Shown piece by piece: positions 1-8,566 of a stretch of 64,000 bases of DNA (within the stretch, counting starts at the first letter, position 1; each line of letters begins with the position of its first letter). The notes below the pieces were generated by a model, which was given only the letters and a program-made list of their open reading frames with translations, had not been told where the DNA came from and searched no databases. Source of the DNA: CBDCUW01 sp965222745 (lineage in GTDB: Bacteria > Planctomycetota > Planctomycetia > Pirellulales > Pirellulaceae); NCBI GenBank assembly GCA_965222745.1, contig CBDCUW010000005.1, forward strand, positions 1,612,001 through 1,676,000. Reading direction: 5' to 3'. The translations under genes and the position numbers were made by a program.

Positions 1-367
1 AAAATGTTTCCCGATCGATTCCGCCCAGCATCTGACTCAGCCGCGATTCATCCACTGGCTGATCATCTTCGCAGTCCCGAAGCGTTCCTTTACGGCCACG
101 CCGTCGAATACACTGCAACGATTCTCCCGATTGGGCAACCAACAAGCCTCCCACACGCATTTGCGCGTTGGCGTGCAGAAAATTGTCTTCGGAAAGGTGT
201 GGCATTCCAAAAAACAACGCGGTGATCGCCCTCAGGCTGGTCGACTTGCCCGATTCATTGGCCCCAAAAATCAAATGAAACGGCCTGGCTCCGGCGGCCG
301 TCGAAAGATCGATCGAAACGTCGGTGAAATGTCCAAAGGCGGTTAGATCCAATCGCTGAATGATCAC
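1..367 (-). CDS. YhaN-like AAA ATPase, N-terminal part (partial)
   Basis: About 122 N-terminal residues of an SMC/Rad50-type ATPase, cut by the window edge. The start is a GTG at 367-365 that overlaps the TGA of the upstream gene (GTGA), which indicates translational coupling. The protein opens VIIQRLDLTAFGHF and has a Walker A motif, GANESGKST, near residue 40, followed by a segment FFGMPHLSEDNF of the kind seen in YhaN-family ATPases. The partner gene immediately upstream encodes the YhaO-type nuclease, so the pair resembles SbcD-SbcC in gene order. Known of the family: ATP-driven coiled-coil proteins that work with a Mre11-type nuclease on DNA ends. The coiled coil and Walker B lie outside the window, so YhaN versus SbcC cannot be settled from size. 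Confidence 0.82.
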   Translation of the reverse strand, partial: MIIQRLDLTAFGHFTDVSIDLSTAAGARPFHLIFGANESGKSTSLRAITALFFGMPHLSEDNFLHANAQMRVGGLLVAQSGESLQCIRRRGRKGTLRDCEDDQPVDESRLSQMLGGIDRETF

Positions 368-1653
368 CGGCCGGCCTCCTGTTGTTGAAGCCGCCCGATC
401 ACATCGGCCGAGGCAGATTCGATCAATTGGGCGATCCACCTCGGATCATCCAGCGGCAGCGGCTGACCATCGCCACCGACTTCGGCCGGAAGCTTCTTGA
501 GCAAACTGCGAAGTTCGTGCTCCACCAATTGATCCGCACTGGGATCTTGCCGAAAGTCTTCCACCACCGCAGCCAGGCTTTCCATCGGACCTTCGATGTT
601 GACGGCCGCGGCATCCGTTTGCAGCGGACGACTGCGGAAACGGACCGCTTCCAACCATGCCCGTTGGTCACCGTGGCTAACGGTCGTAGCGCGCAGCGCA
701 GCTTTCAAATTGGCCTGGCAACGATGCAGGTCGGCATGCAAGGAAGTGGTTCCGACCAACTCCACTCGCACCACCAACAACCTTCGATCGACCATCGCCA
801 GCGCCCCCAGCAGCCGAGTCTGGTACTCGTCGATCAATTCGTCGATGTGAGTCATCTGGGAAACGTCGATCGTGCACAGCTTCCAGCGAACCACATCCAG
901 CTGATGAAACGAATGCCGGCACTGGGAGCGCGAATCGATTTCGACGATGACACATCCTTTCTCGCCCGTTTCGCGAATGTGCCGCCCCTGGATGTTGCCG
1001 CTGAAGACGATCGGTGCGGCACCATCCAGGCCATGATCACCACGAGCGTGAATGTGACCGAGCGCCCAATAGTCATACTGTTTATCGGCCAATTGATGCG
1101 GCGTGCAGGGAGCATACGGATCATGCCCCTCGGCACCGGTCAGGCTGGTGTGCAGAAGCCCGACGTTGAACATCCCGGCAATCGGCTTGGGATATTGCAA
1201 CGCCAGATTCTCGGTCTCCGCGCGAGTCCGAAAGGAACGGCCGTGAACCGCGATGCCGATCCGATCAAACTGCCGAAGATCGACTTGATCTGACCGCATC
1301 ATGATTTCGCTGCCGTCGGGATTGCGCGGCAGCGGCAACGAAGAGGTCATCACGTTGGCGGCATCGTGATTGCCTCGAATCACCACCAACGGAATTCCAG
1401 CATTCACCAACTTGCTAGCCTGGGCGACAAAGAACAGCCCCGTGTTTTGATCGGGCCAGTCGCCGTCGTACAAATCGCCGGCGATGACCACCAAATCGAC
1501 CGCCTGGTCCACGGCCAACTGCACCAGGTTTTCCAGCGCCCGTCGCGAAGCGCCGCGGATCTGGTCGACCGGTGCGTGTTCGTACGCGTCCAGTTTTTGA
1601 AGGGGACTGTCGAGGTGAATGTCGGCAGCGTGAAGAATTTTTCGATCAGACAA
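364..1653 (-). CDS. YhaO/SbcD-like DNA repair metallophosphoesterase
   Basis: A 429-residue calcineurin-like phosphoesterase of the Mre11/SbcD/YhaO group. The metal-binding motifs appear in the expected order: ADIHLDSP (D-x-H, near residue 10), VIAGDLYDGDW (GDxxD), VIRGNHDAA (GNHD) and WALGHIHARG (GHxH, near residue 200). The rest is the capping/C-terminal region of YhaO-type proteins. It should act as a manganese-dependent exo/endonuclease together with the YhaN-like ATPase encoded next. It begins 3 bases after the stop of the AddA-like gene and overlaps the following gene by 4 bases, so it is in the same operon. YhaO is favoured over SbcD by the N-terminal style and the YhaN-like partner. 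Confidence 0.87.
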   Translation of the reverse strand: MSDRKILHAADIHLDSPLQKLDAYEHAPVDQIRGASRRALENLVQLAVDQAVDLVVIAGDLYDGDWPDQNTGLFFVAQASKLVNAGIPLVVIRGNHDAANVMTSSLPLPRNPDGSEIMMRSDQVDLRQFDRIGIAVHGRSFRTRAETENLALQYPKPIAGMFNVGLLHTSLTGAEGHDPYAPCTPHQLADKQYDYWALGHIHARGDHGLDGAAPIVFSGNIQGRHIRETGEKGCVIVEIDSRSQCRHSFHQLDVVRWKLCTIDVSQMTHIDELIDEYQTRLLGALAMVDRRLLVVRVELVGTTSLHADLHRCQANLKAALRATTVSHGDQRAWLEAVRFRSRPLQTDAAAVNIEGPMESLAAVVEDFRQDPSADQLVEHELRSLLKKLPAEVGGDGQPLPLDDPRWIAQLIESASADVIGRLQQQEAGR

Positions 1654-1656
1654 CGG

Positions 1657-4419
1657 CTATTCCTCGCTCCCTTGATGACGGCGCGGCACAGGCGGCAACG
1701 GTTGAAACTCAATTGCCACCGATGGTGGTGGATCCTCGACTGCGGCAACAGGCCCGCGGTCGCCGCTGACAGGTCTACTGGGCGTCTTGCACAACCAGTT
1801 TGGGTCACCCGATTCAAACAGCGTCAAGCCGCCCTCGGTGGGATCGCCGTCACACTGCAGCGCGTGATAGATCAACGACGCGGGAGTTCGATTTTCGAAT
1901 TCCGTTTTTTTTGCCGGCTGAATCACCAGATGCAGTGCTTGCCGGGCGCGAGTCATCGCGACATACAACAGACAAAGTGCTTCGGTCATCGCCCCGGCCG
2001 ATTGTTTTCCGAAAGACCGCTGCCAGGCGGAAGGCAAAAAGTGCCACGACTTGTGGTTCAAATAACGGGTCATGGCAACAGGCGGGCGATTCAGATCATC
2101 CACCTGGGCAACACAGTCTCCACTTTGGCGAGTCAGCGATCCGTCCAGCTCCGGCAACACCACCGCATCGAATTCCAATCCCTTTGCCTGGTGAATCGTC
2201 ATCACTCGTACCGGCGCCGACTGCGGACGTTCAATCCGTTTTTCACGAACCAGGCGAACAAAATCGCGCAGCCGCGGCGCCGCATTGCGCTGGTATTCGA
2301 TCGCCAAATGGGTCAACTGCTTCAGACGCAGTGTCTCGCGCGGGTCACAGTGGCCCGACAAGGCACCGGCAAGAAACTCCACCGTTTCCGCAATCCCATG
2401 ATCCTCCGCATACTGACGAATCTTGTCCGCTTCGACTTGCGGCGTTTCGGCAAGGGGCGAACCCATGACGTGAAATTCCCAGCGTCGATCCCCCGGATGA
2501 TCGGCCATCATCAACGCGGACAGGACCAGTTCCACCGCGGCCGAATCGGTCAGCGGATTGCCGCCCTCCTGACTGACTTCGACCCCCAATCGCTCCAACA
2601 GGTAGATCACCTGCGCGACTCCGTGGTTGGTACGCATCAACACACCGACGGACGATTCAGGTGACTGCTCGTTGATCGATGCGGCGATTCGGGCCGCGTC
2701 TTCCAAACAGGTCAGCCGCTGCAGCTCGCGGTCCCCGTCGGCGATCCGCCGCGACGTGACCAGGCGAACGTGGCCGGGCAGCTGCTGCTTGTTGGCATCG
2801 TGCAGAGGAAATCGCCGCGCGAAGTGATCGATCGCCGAGGCCTCGTACGTCGACTTGCTGGTCCAATCTCGCGAGCTCGACGCTTCAACCATCGGGTGAC
2901 GAGGCAGATTGCGAAACGTTCGGTTGACCACCTCCAAGACGACCGGACTGCTTCGGAAACTGGTGTTCTGTTCCACCTCCGACACGCCATCGATCTGATC
3001 GGTGACGGCGTCAAAGATCTCGGCCACGCCGCCGCGCCAACCGTAGATCGCCTGCTTGGTATCACCGACGCAGAAAAAGGATCGGGCGACTTTCCAATCG
3101 GACGATTCCGCTGGCTGGCCATCCGCCTCCAACGCCGCCACCCTGCTGACGATCGGCCGCAACACTTGCCACTGCGCCGGCGACGTGTCTTGAAATTCGT
3201 CCAACAGCACGTGATCGATCGCGCCGTCCATTCGCGATTCGATCTGCCGGTGGTCCAACACTGAAAACTCCGCCGCCAGCCGGACGGCGACGTCGTCAAA
3301 ACCCAGAGCGCGGGCGGCCCGTTTCAAGGCGGTGATGTGTTCTTCGTAAGCCGCCAACACGGTTGACGTCGCTTCGTTTTGCGCATGCAGCAGAGACAAA
3401 ACGTGAGTCCGCACCGCCGCGTACAAAACATCAAACGGCTGATCGAGTCCTTCGGGAAAGGGACCACCGTAGTACAACACCTCGCTGCGCTGCCGCCGCG
3501 CCGCGGCGATGTTGGCCACCAACTTGTCATCCGACAAAGAACCAAAATTGCCCAGTTCCAAGTTCTCGGCCAACTTTTGCAGCTTCTGCCGATGGCGCTT
3601 TTGCCGCGGCTGGGCCGACTTCAACAGTTCCGCCGCGCTGGCCAGCGCGGCGTCATCGGGACGCTTGGGCGCAACCAATTGGTGCCAGGCATCATCGTCG
3701 CAGCCGCGCCCCGCGAAATAGGCCGACCTGACGACTTGCAACAATTCGCGAGCGACCGAACGCTTGACGTCTCCTTTGCTTAACATCGACAAGACCGCGG
3801 CCATTTCCGTCCGATCCAACATGGCGATAACCGAATCGACCGCCAATTCCTGCAACCACAGCTCCTCGATCTCATCGGTCAACCGCCACGCCGGAGGCAG
3901 TCCCAGTTCAAACGGAAAGGACCGCGCCAACTGGGCAAACAAACTGTCGAGCGTACAAACTCGTAATCGATGAATGTTCCGCAGCAACGTGTCAAGCAGC
4001 TGCAAGCAGACGCTGCGCGGCAAGGTGGCAATGCCGACTTGCTGGCGAAGCGCGTTCAACGCATCGTCGTTGTTTTCGTCGGCAGCGTCGGCCAGCGACA
4101 AGAGCACGCGGTCGAGAATTTCGCCGGCTGCTTTGCGAGTAAAAGTGGTGGCCAGGATCGATTCAGGTGCCGCACCTTGCAGCAGGATTTTCATCAACCG
4201 GGCGGTCAAACGATATGTCTTGCCCGTTCCCGCCGAAGCGCGAACCAGCATCGGCCGCAGTTGCCCACCGTCCAACACATCGCCGGAAAGCTGCGGCTTG
4301 GTTGCGACGGATGAATCAACAACATCCACCGGTCTGCCGGAGCTCTCATGCGCCTGTTCGGCCGACCCAGACATGGTTGGATCGTTTTCGGTTTTGCGAT
4401 CGGTAGGCGAACTGCTCAT
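1657..4419 (-). CDS. AddA-like UvrD/RecB-family helicase without nuclease domain
   Basis: A 920-residue superfamily 1A helicase. Visible motifs in order: Walker A in VRASAGTGKTYRL (about residue 60), motif Ia TTFTRKAAGEI, motif II LLDEFQDTSPAQW, motif III GDTKQAIYGWRGG, motif IV EQNTSFRSSP, motif V MTIHQAKGLEFD and motif VI LLYVAMTRARQAL. Only about 85 Pro-rich residues follow motif VI. The C-terminal PD-(D/E)xK nuclease domain typical of AddA and RecB (about 1200 residues) is absent. The ATG overlaps the stop of the AddB-like gene (ATGA). Together with that protein it probably forms an AddAB-like helicase-nuclease for double-strand-break resection, with only the AddB subunit carrying a nuclease. 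Confidence 0.85.
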   Translation of the reverse strand: MSSSPTDRKTENDPTMSGSAEQAHESSGRPVDVVDSSVATKPQLSGDVLDGGQLRPMLVRASAGTGKTYRLTARLMKILLQGAAPESILATTFTRKAAGEILDRVLLSLADAADENNDDALNALRQQVGIATLPRSVCLQLLDTLLRNIHRLRVCTLDSLFAQLARSFPFELGLPPAWRLTDEIEELWLQELAVDSVIAMLDRTEMAAVLSMLSKGDVKRSVARELLQVVRSAYFAGRGCDDDAWHQLVAPKRPDDAALASAAELLKSAQPRQKRHRQKLQKLAENLELGNFGSLSDDKLVANIAAARRQRSEVLYYGGPFPEGLDQPFDVLYAAVRTHVLSLLHAQNEATSTVLAAYEEHITALKRAARALGFDDVAVRLAAEFSVLDHRQIESRMDGAIDHVLLDEFQDTSPAQWQVLRPIVSRVAALEADGQPAESSDWKVARSFFCVGDTKQAIYGWRGGVAEIFDAVTDQIDGVSEVEQNTSFRSSPVVLEVVNRTFRNLPRHPMVEASSSRDWTSKSTYEASAIDHFARRFPLHDANKQQLPGHVRLVTSRRIADGDRELQRLTCLEDAARIAASINEQSPESSVGVLMRTNHGVAQVIYLLERLGVEVSQEGGNPLTDSAAVELVLSALMMADHPGDRRWEFHVMGSPLAETPQVEADKIRQYAEDHGIAETVEFLAGALSGHCDPRETLRLKQLTHLAIEYQRNAAPRLRDFVRLVREKRIERPQSAPVRVMTIHQAKGLEFDAVVLPELDGSLTRQSGDCVAQVDDLNRPPVAMTRYLNHKSWHFLPSAWQRSFGKQSAGAMTEALCLLYVAMTRARQALHLVIQPAKKTEFENRTPASLIYHALQCDGDPTEGGLTLFESGDPNWLCKTPSRPVSGDRGPVAAVEDPPPSVAIEFQPLPPVPRRHQGSEE

Positions 4420-7226
4420 GCCGGCGCCTCGTCCAAAACCAGTTCGGCCTGATCCAACAGCCGGTTGGCAACACCGGTCTGCAAAATCATGCCGTAATCA
4501 TCAAACTGAATTCGTTCGGTGGTCGGTTGAAAATCGCCGCGACGAATTCGACGGATGCAATCCTGAATCAACTCCTCCGCCTGCCGCATCTGCGTTTCAC
4601 TGAACTGCGCGATGTTGATCCGTGTCTCTTCCTCTTTCTCCGCAACATTGAAGTACCCCAACTGAACACTGGACGGTTCCGCATCGATTCCCAGGAAGGG
4701 GATCATCATGCGGTACAGCGGCAATTGCAGATCGATCCACTGATCCCCTCCGGCCGTTTTGCGTAGATGCTTTTTTTCGGGGCGATGTCCGTGAGTCTTG
4801 TAGTCCAAGATGGCCCAGCGCCCGTCGACGTGCCGGTCGATGCGATCGAACCTGCCCTTCAGGCCCATCCAAATTCCGTCGACTTCGATCCCCGCGTTTT
4901 GTTCGTCGCCGACCGATGCTTCGGAAGCATGGATTCGCCAACCGTCGGCAACCCGCTGGGCCTGCACGCGGGCAACGACTTGCAATCGCCGCCGCGCTTG
5001 CGCGACTTGCAGGCTGACCGCCGTCGAAACCGCATCCCCGTAAGTCTCAGCTGCGAACTGGTCCAGATACTCAAACAGCAACGCTTCGATCTTTTGGGGG
5101 TCCGATTCGTGCCGATCGTCGCTATCACCAAAGAGCTCCAGGGATGCATGCACTAAGTCGCCGAACTGGTTGGCGGCAAGTTCGCTGTGGGCATCCTCCA
5201 GTGGCTTGAGCTTCAATACATGCCGCAAGAAAAAACGGTAAGGACAGGCGAGGTAGTCGCGAAACGCCGTGACACTCAAGCTGTCCATGATCGGACCGTG
5301 TGATTCGCCCGCCGGCAACGGCGGAATGGGCAAACGGGTGGTCGAACCGACGTCCCATTGATGTTGAACGATGACGGCGTCGCGCTGGCCGCCAAGCAAC
5401 TTTCGTACTCGCCGCGCAGCATCCGGTTTGGCTGCCGCTGCCAACAATCGACTCGGTGGCGTGGGGGAACGATCGGCTGCTGCGGCGCCAACGATGAATC
5501 GGATCGCCGATCGAGTCGACAGCATCAACTGCGCGGCGTACACGTCGCGGGCATAACGGCGGTCATTGTCGGCCATCCGAAGACGCGTACGGAGTGATCC
5601 CGGCAAAAACGGGTCGCTAGTCGTCGCCGACGGAACAAAAGGATGATTCAAACCCATCACCACCAGCGCCGGTGCGTCGTCCAAAGCAAGATCGAGCCAG
5701 CCAAGGATTTCGACCTGCTGGGGCGAAGGTGCCGCGACAATACGAAGGTCGGACAACCGCCCTGACAACATGTCGATCGCCGCCGCACCGTCGACATGAA
5801 AATCAAGCTGGTTCTTCAACTCGTTCCATCGACCCAACATCCGGCCAGTCGCGGCCAAGGCCATCGAAGTGCGATCCGACCGGTGGGCATCACCATCGTG
5901 GTAGACTTTCTCAAGCCACGATTGAATCACTTCGCACCAAGCCGCAATCGGTCGATCGGAGGACGAAAAAACCGACAACAAGTCTTCGATCTGATCCGCC
6001 ACCGCCTTGGCGGCCGGGTACTGCTGGAAAGCTTTCGGTGTCAGCCGGCGGGCAACGTGAACCGGATAATGCTGAGCCAGCAGACCGTCGACTTGGATCA
6101 ACCAATCGGGCACTGCTAGTCGCTTGGAAAGGTAGCGATGCACGTCAGCATGCCGCACCAAAGCTGCCAATGACTGCCAGGTTCGGCGCTGCAAATGGTT
6201 AGCGACCAGACGCAGCAGGCGACCGACTGACGTTTCGGAAACGGTCCAGCCAAGATGCCGATAGGTTGGCACGCCGCAGCCGCGCAGTTCGACTTCAACC
6301 GGGCCGACGTGTGATTCGTCGGTCACTCCCACCGTGACCTGGTCGGTCGAAAAACGGGTGGCATAGTCGGCGATCACTTCGGCAACCGCGGCGCTTTGGT
6401 CGGCGACGTCGCCGGCGGCAATCAACTGGTGATCCTGCAGCGGAAGTTCGTGATCCAGCCAAGCCGCAGTGTCGATGCAACCGAATTCGTCAAACTTGAA
6501 CGCCTGGCTGGCGGGGGCCGCAATGAGGGCAAGAATATCGCTGTCCAAACATCGCAACATGGCCACCAGCGCTGCCGTGATATCGATGGCCCCGATCATC
6601 ACCACTGTCTTGTCCGTCGCGCAGCGACTGGTGGCCATCGCATGTTGGCGAGCCCAGTGAGGATCGGACAAACCGGCCTCAGCGATCGCATCGATGTAGC
6701 GATCAAACAGACGGCTCAGCAGATTCCAGCGCCGTTTTTCCGCATCGGTTTCGGAAGCTTCGGCGATCTCACGAAAACCCAATCGGTTCGCCGCCAGGTC
6801 TTCGTGCAATCGGCGAAGCGTACCGGCCAGTTCCAACCAAGGGCCGATCGGTTCCGGCGGTGGAACGTTGGGAACCAACGGTGCAAGTTCCTCCGGTCGG
6901 CACGCGCGAAGTACCCGCACCCAAGCCAGCGTCTGTTCAAAATCGAGCGCGATCGGTGCTTCAGGCAAGTAGAGCAGTTCGGGCAACTGCCCCACGGTGA
7001 TGATGGTGGGAGGCCGATAGTCCAGATCATGTTCCTCGGCATCCCAACGAAGCAGTTCGCCCAACCGTTCGGCGGCACGTTGGGCCGGCAACACGCACAG
7101 GAGCGAATCGAGATTCCAAATTCCGTTTTCTGAAAACCGATTTCTCAGCAGAGTGACACTTTGGGGCAACAGAGGTGCGTCCCAGCCAAGAAAAAGCGTC
7201 TCACAGGAGGTTGAAAAGAGTTTCAC
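4416..7226 (-). CDS. AddB-like PD-(D/E)xK nuclease subunit
   Basis: A 936-residue protein that starts with GTG. The N-terminal two thirds resembles the inactivated helicase region of AddB: the N-terminus has LFLGWDAPLL where a Walker A would be. The C-terminal 280 residues are a RecB-type nuclease: LACPYRFFLRHVL (about residue 657), GLKGRFDRID, WAILDYKTHG (about residue 807, the D...D-x-K catalytic core) and the QLPLYRMM motif. The CxxC-type cysteines that hold the Fe-S cluster in Bacillus AddB are not visible at the C-terminus, so a cluster is unlikely. It is the first gene of the four-gene operon. The role in end resection is inferred from the family and the AddA-like neighbour. Confidence 0.82.
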   Translation of the reverse strand: MKLFSTSCETLFLGWDAPLLPQSVTLLRNRFSENGIWNLDSLLCVLPAQRAAERLGELLRWDAEEHDLDYRPPTIITVGQLPELLYLPEAPIALDFEQTLAWVRVLRACRPEELAPLVPNVPPPEPIGPWLELAGTLRRLHEDLAANRLGFREIAEASETDAEKRRWNLLSRLFDRYIDAIAEAGLSDPHWARQHAMATSRCATDKTVVMIGAIDITAALVAMLRCLDSDILALIAAPASQAFKFDEFGCIDTAAWLDHELPLQDHQLIAAGDVADQSAAVAEVIADYATRFSTDQVTVGVTDESHVGPVEVELRGCGVPTYRHLGWTVSETSVGRLLRLVANHLQRRTWQSLAALVRHADVHRYLSKRLAVPDWLIQVDGLLAQHYPVHVARRLTPKAFQQYPAAKAVADQIEDLLSVFSSSDRPIAAWCEVIQSWLEKVYHDGDAHRSDRTSMALAATGRMLGRWNELKNQLDFHVDGAAAIDMLSGRLSDLRIVAAPSPQQVEILGWLDLALDDAPALVVMGLNHPFVPSATTSDPFLPGSLRTRLRMADNDRRYARDVYAAQLMLSTRSAIRFIVGAAAADRSPTPPSRLLAAAAKPDAARRVRKLLGGQRDAVIVQHQWDVGSTTRLPIPPLPAGESHGPIMDSLSVTAFRDYLACPYRFFLRHVLKLKPLEDAHSELAANQFGDLVHASLELFGDSDDRHESDPQKIEALLFEYLDQFAAETYGDAVSTAVSLQVAQARRRLQVVARVQAQRVADGWRIHASEASVGDEQNAGIEVDGIWMGLKGRFDRIDRHVDGRWAILDYKTHGHRPEKKHLRKTAGGDQWIDLQLPLYRMMIPFLGIDAEPSSVQLGYFNVAEKEEETRINIAQFSETQMRQAEELIQDCIRRIRRGDFQPTTERIQFDDYGMILQTGVANRLLDQAELVLDEAPA

Positions 7227-7705
7227 AGGTCAAGTGGGCAGCCACAGGTGATTGGATAATCACTCGGAAATGATTCTTGCGTCCTAACAACTTCGTACCG
7301 CCCACTGACACGTCTGGTCACCGGCGCGAGTACGAACCGGTTAATTCTCCCAAAATCTCCCACTTCGCCAATCGCTTCCGTCCCGTTTCCGCCAAGTTTC
7401 TTGCTGGGCAGGGGAAAGAGGGGAGAGGGAGTGTGAGAGAGGGGGAGATTGGGGCGATTGGGGCGGTGGGAAAAGAGGGCAGTGGGTGGTTTTTGATTTG
7501 GTTCCGGTCGCGGTGACTGGACTAGCTTGGGAATTTCTGCGGGCTGTAGTGAATATTCAGGCTGCTATCTGCCGATACATCGTTTGAAGATTCCCATACC
7601 GACGGCAAACTCTCGCCTCAAAAGAGGTCTGACCCCGAGGGGCATAGCTGGGTCAGACCTCTTTTCAGGCGAGTGAATCGAACGTGCCCGTGGAGGCGCA
7701 CTGCA
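7227..7705. other. Divergent intergenic region with polypurine tract
   Basis: A 479-base gap between the divergent addB-like and TIGR03546 genes. It holds a G/A-rich tract at about 7390-7490 (runs such as ggggaaagaggggagaggg) and a long perfect-type palindrome at 7613-7672, listed separately. No short reading frame here resembles a protein. Promoters for both operons must lie here, but I see no convincing -35/-10 pair. Confidence 0.5.
7613..7672. repeat. Long inverted repeat (23-bp arms)
   Basis: Arms at 7613-7635 and 7650-7672 match at 22 of 23 positions around a 14-base loop. The core of each arm is AAAAGAGGTCTGACCC. It lies about 30 bases in front of the TIGR03546 start codon, so it would form a strong hairpin at the 5' end of that transcript. 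The GGTCTGACCC core resembles REP-like palindromes that I recall from many bacterial genomes, often near IS200-like transposases; that link is memory-based and unverified here. Confidence 0.8.
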
Positions 7706-8566
7706 ATGATCATCTGGACCATCAAACTGTTCAACTCGGTGCGACACGCCGTGGCGGGAAGAAAGTATCCCCACCAACTGGCCTGGGCAGTCGCGTTTGG
7801 CTTTCTGCTGGGAGTGGTCCCTCACGGAAATTTGCTAGCACTGGGCCTGCTGATTCTGATCTTATCGCTGAAGCTCAACCATGCCATGGCGGGGTTGACC
7901 ACGATCGGAACCACCTTTGCCGCCACATGGCTTGATCCTTACTCGCACCAAATCGGTGACCGGATTTTGACGGATCCTCAAGTCGCTGGCATCGCCCTGC
8001 GGGCCTGGCAGTTGCCGCTGGTCCCCTGGACCGACCTGAACAACACCGTCGTGATGGGCAGCTTTTTGATTGGCGTGGGCGCGTTGGTCCCGATTTTTGT
8101 CGTCACTTATCCGGTGTTCCGGTTGATCGCTCCGGCGGCCGATCCCGAACCGACCAGTTCCAAAGAGAACGTCAAAGAAGACGACTCGGCCAGCCATCAA
8201 ATCATTCTGGTTGATCAAAGCCATTCGGCGATCACCGCGCCCCATCGATCCTCTCAACCAGTTCCAGCAGCCGGCGGCGACAGCTCCCAAGAACTGGGTG
8301 ACGGCACCGACTTCAACCAGCGGCTGGAAAACGCGTTGAGCGAAGAACCGGCGGAGGAAGGTGCAGATTCCTCCGGCGGTGATATTGCCGTCGAAACTCG
8401 GATCGACGTGATTCGCATGAAGGACTACCGCGACCCTGCCGCGCAGGACGACTCGTCCGAACCGGCGACCGATTCTGGCGATCAAGCGGAACCGCAACCA
8501 ATGGACGAAGCATTGAACTACCTGCTTCGTCAATTGCGTGACTCTCAGCAAAGGAAAGTGGCATGA
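7706..8566 (+). CDS. TIGR03546 family membrane protein
   Basis: A 286-residue protein. The ATG at 7706 is preferred over a GTG at 7673, because GGAGG (7692-7696) sits 9 bases before it and the GTG lies at the edge of the palindrome. The first 150 residues contain three or four membrane segments (for example AVAFGFLLGVVPHGNLLALGL and the segment around VVMGSFLIGVGALVPIFVV). The C-terminal half is acidic, Ser/Glu-rich and probably disordered. The sequence and the pairing with the next gene, overlapping by ATGA, match the TIGR03546/TIGR03545 pair known from gammaproteobacteria and planctomycetes. The function is unknown; co-translation suggests a complex in the envelope. Confidence 0.75.
   Translation: MIIWTIKLFNSVRHAVAGRKYPHQLAWAVAFGFLLGVVPHGNLLALGLLILILSLKLNHAMAGLTTIGTTFAATWLDPYSHQIGDRILTDPQVAGIALRAWQLPLVPWTDLNNTVVMGSFLIGVGALVPIFVVTYPVFRLIAPAADPEPTSSKENVKEDDSASHQIILVDQSHSAITAPHRSSQPVPAAGGDSSQELGDGTDFNQRLENALSEEPAEEGADSSGGDIAVETRIDVIRMKDYRDPAAQDDSSEPATDSGDQAEPQPMDEALNYLLRQLRDSQQRKVA

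Noticed and set aside
1366..2664. 432-residue open frame on the plus strand
   Set aside because: Overlaps the phosphoesterase and AddA-like genes in antisense; no recognisable motif.
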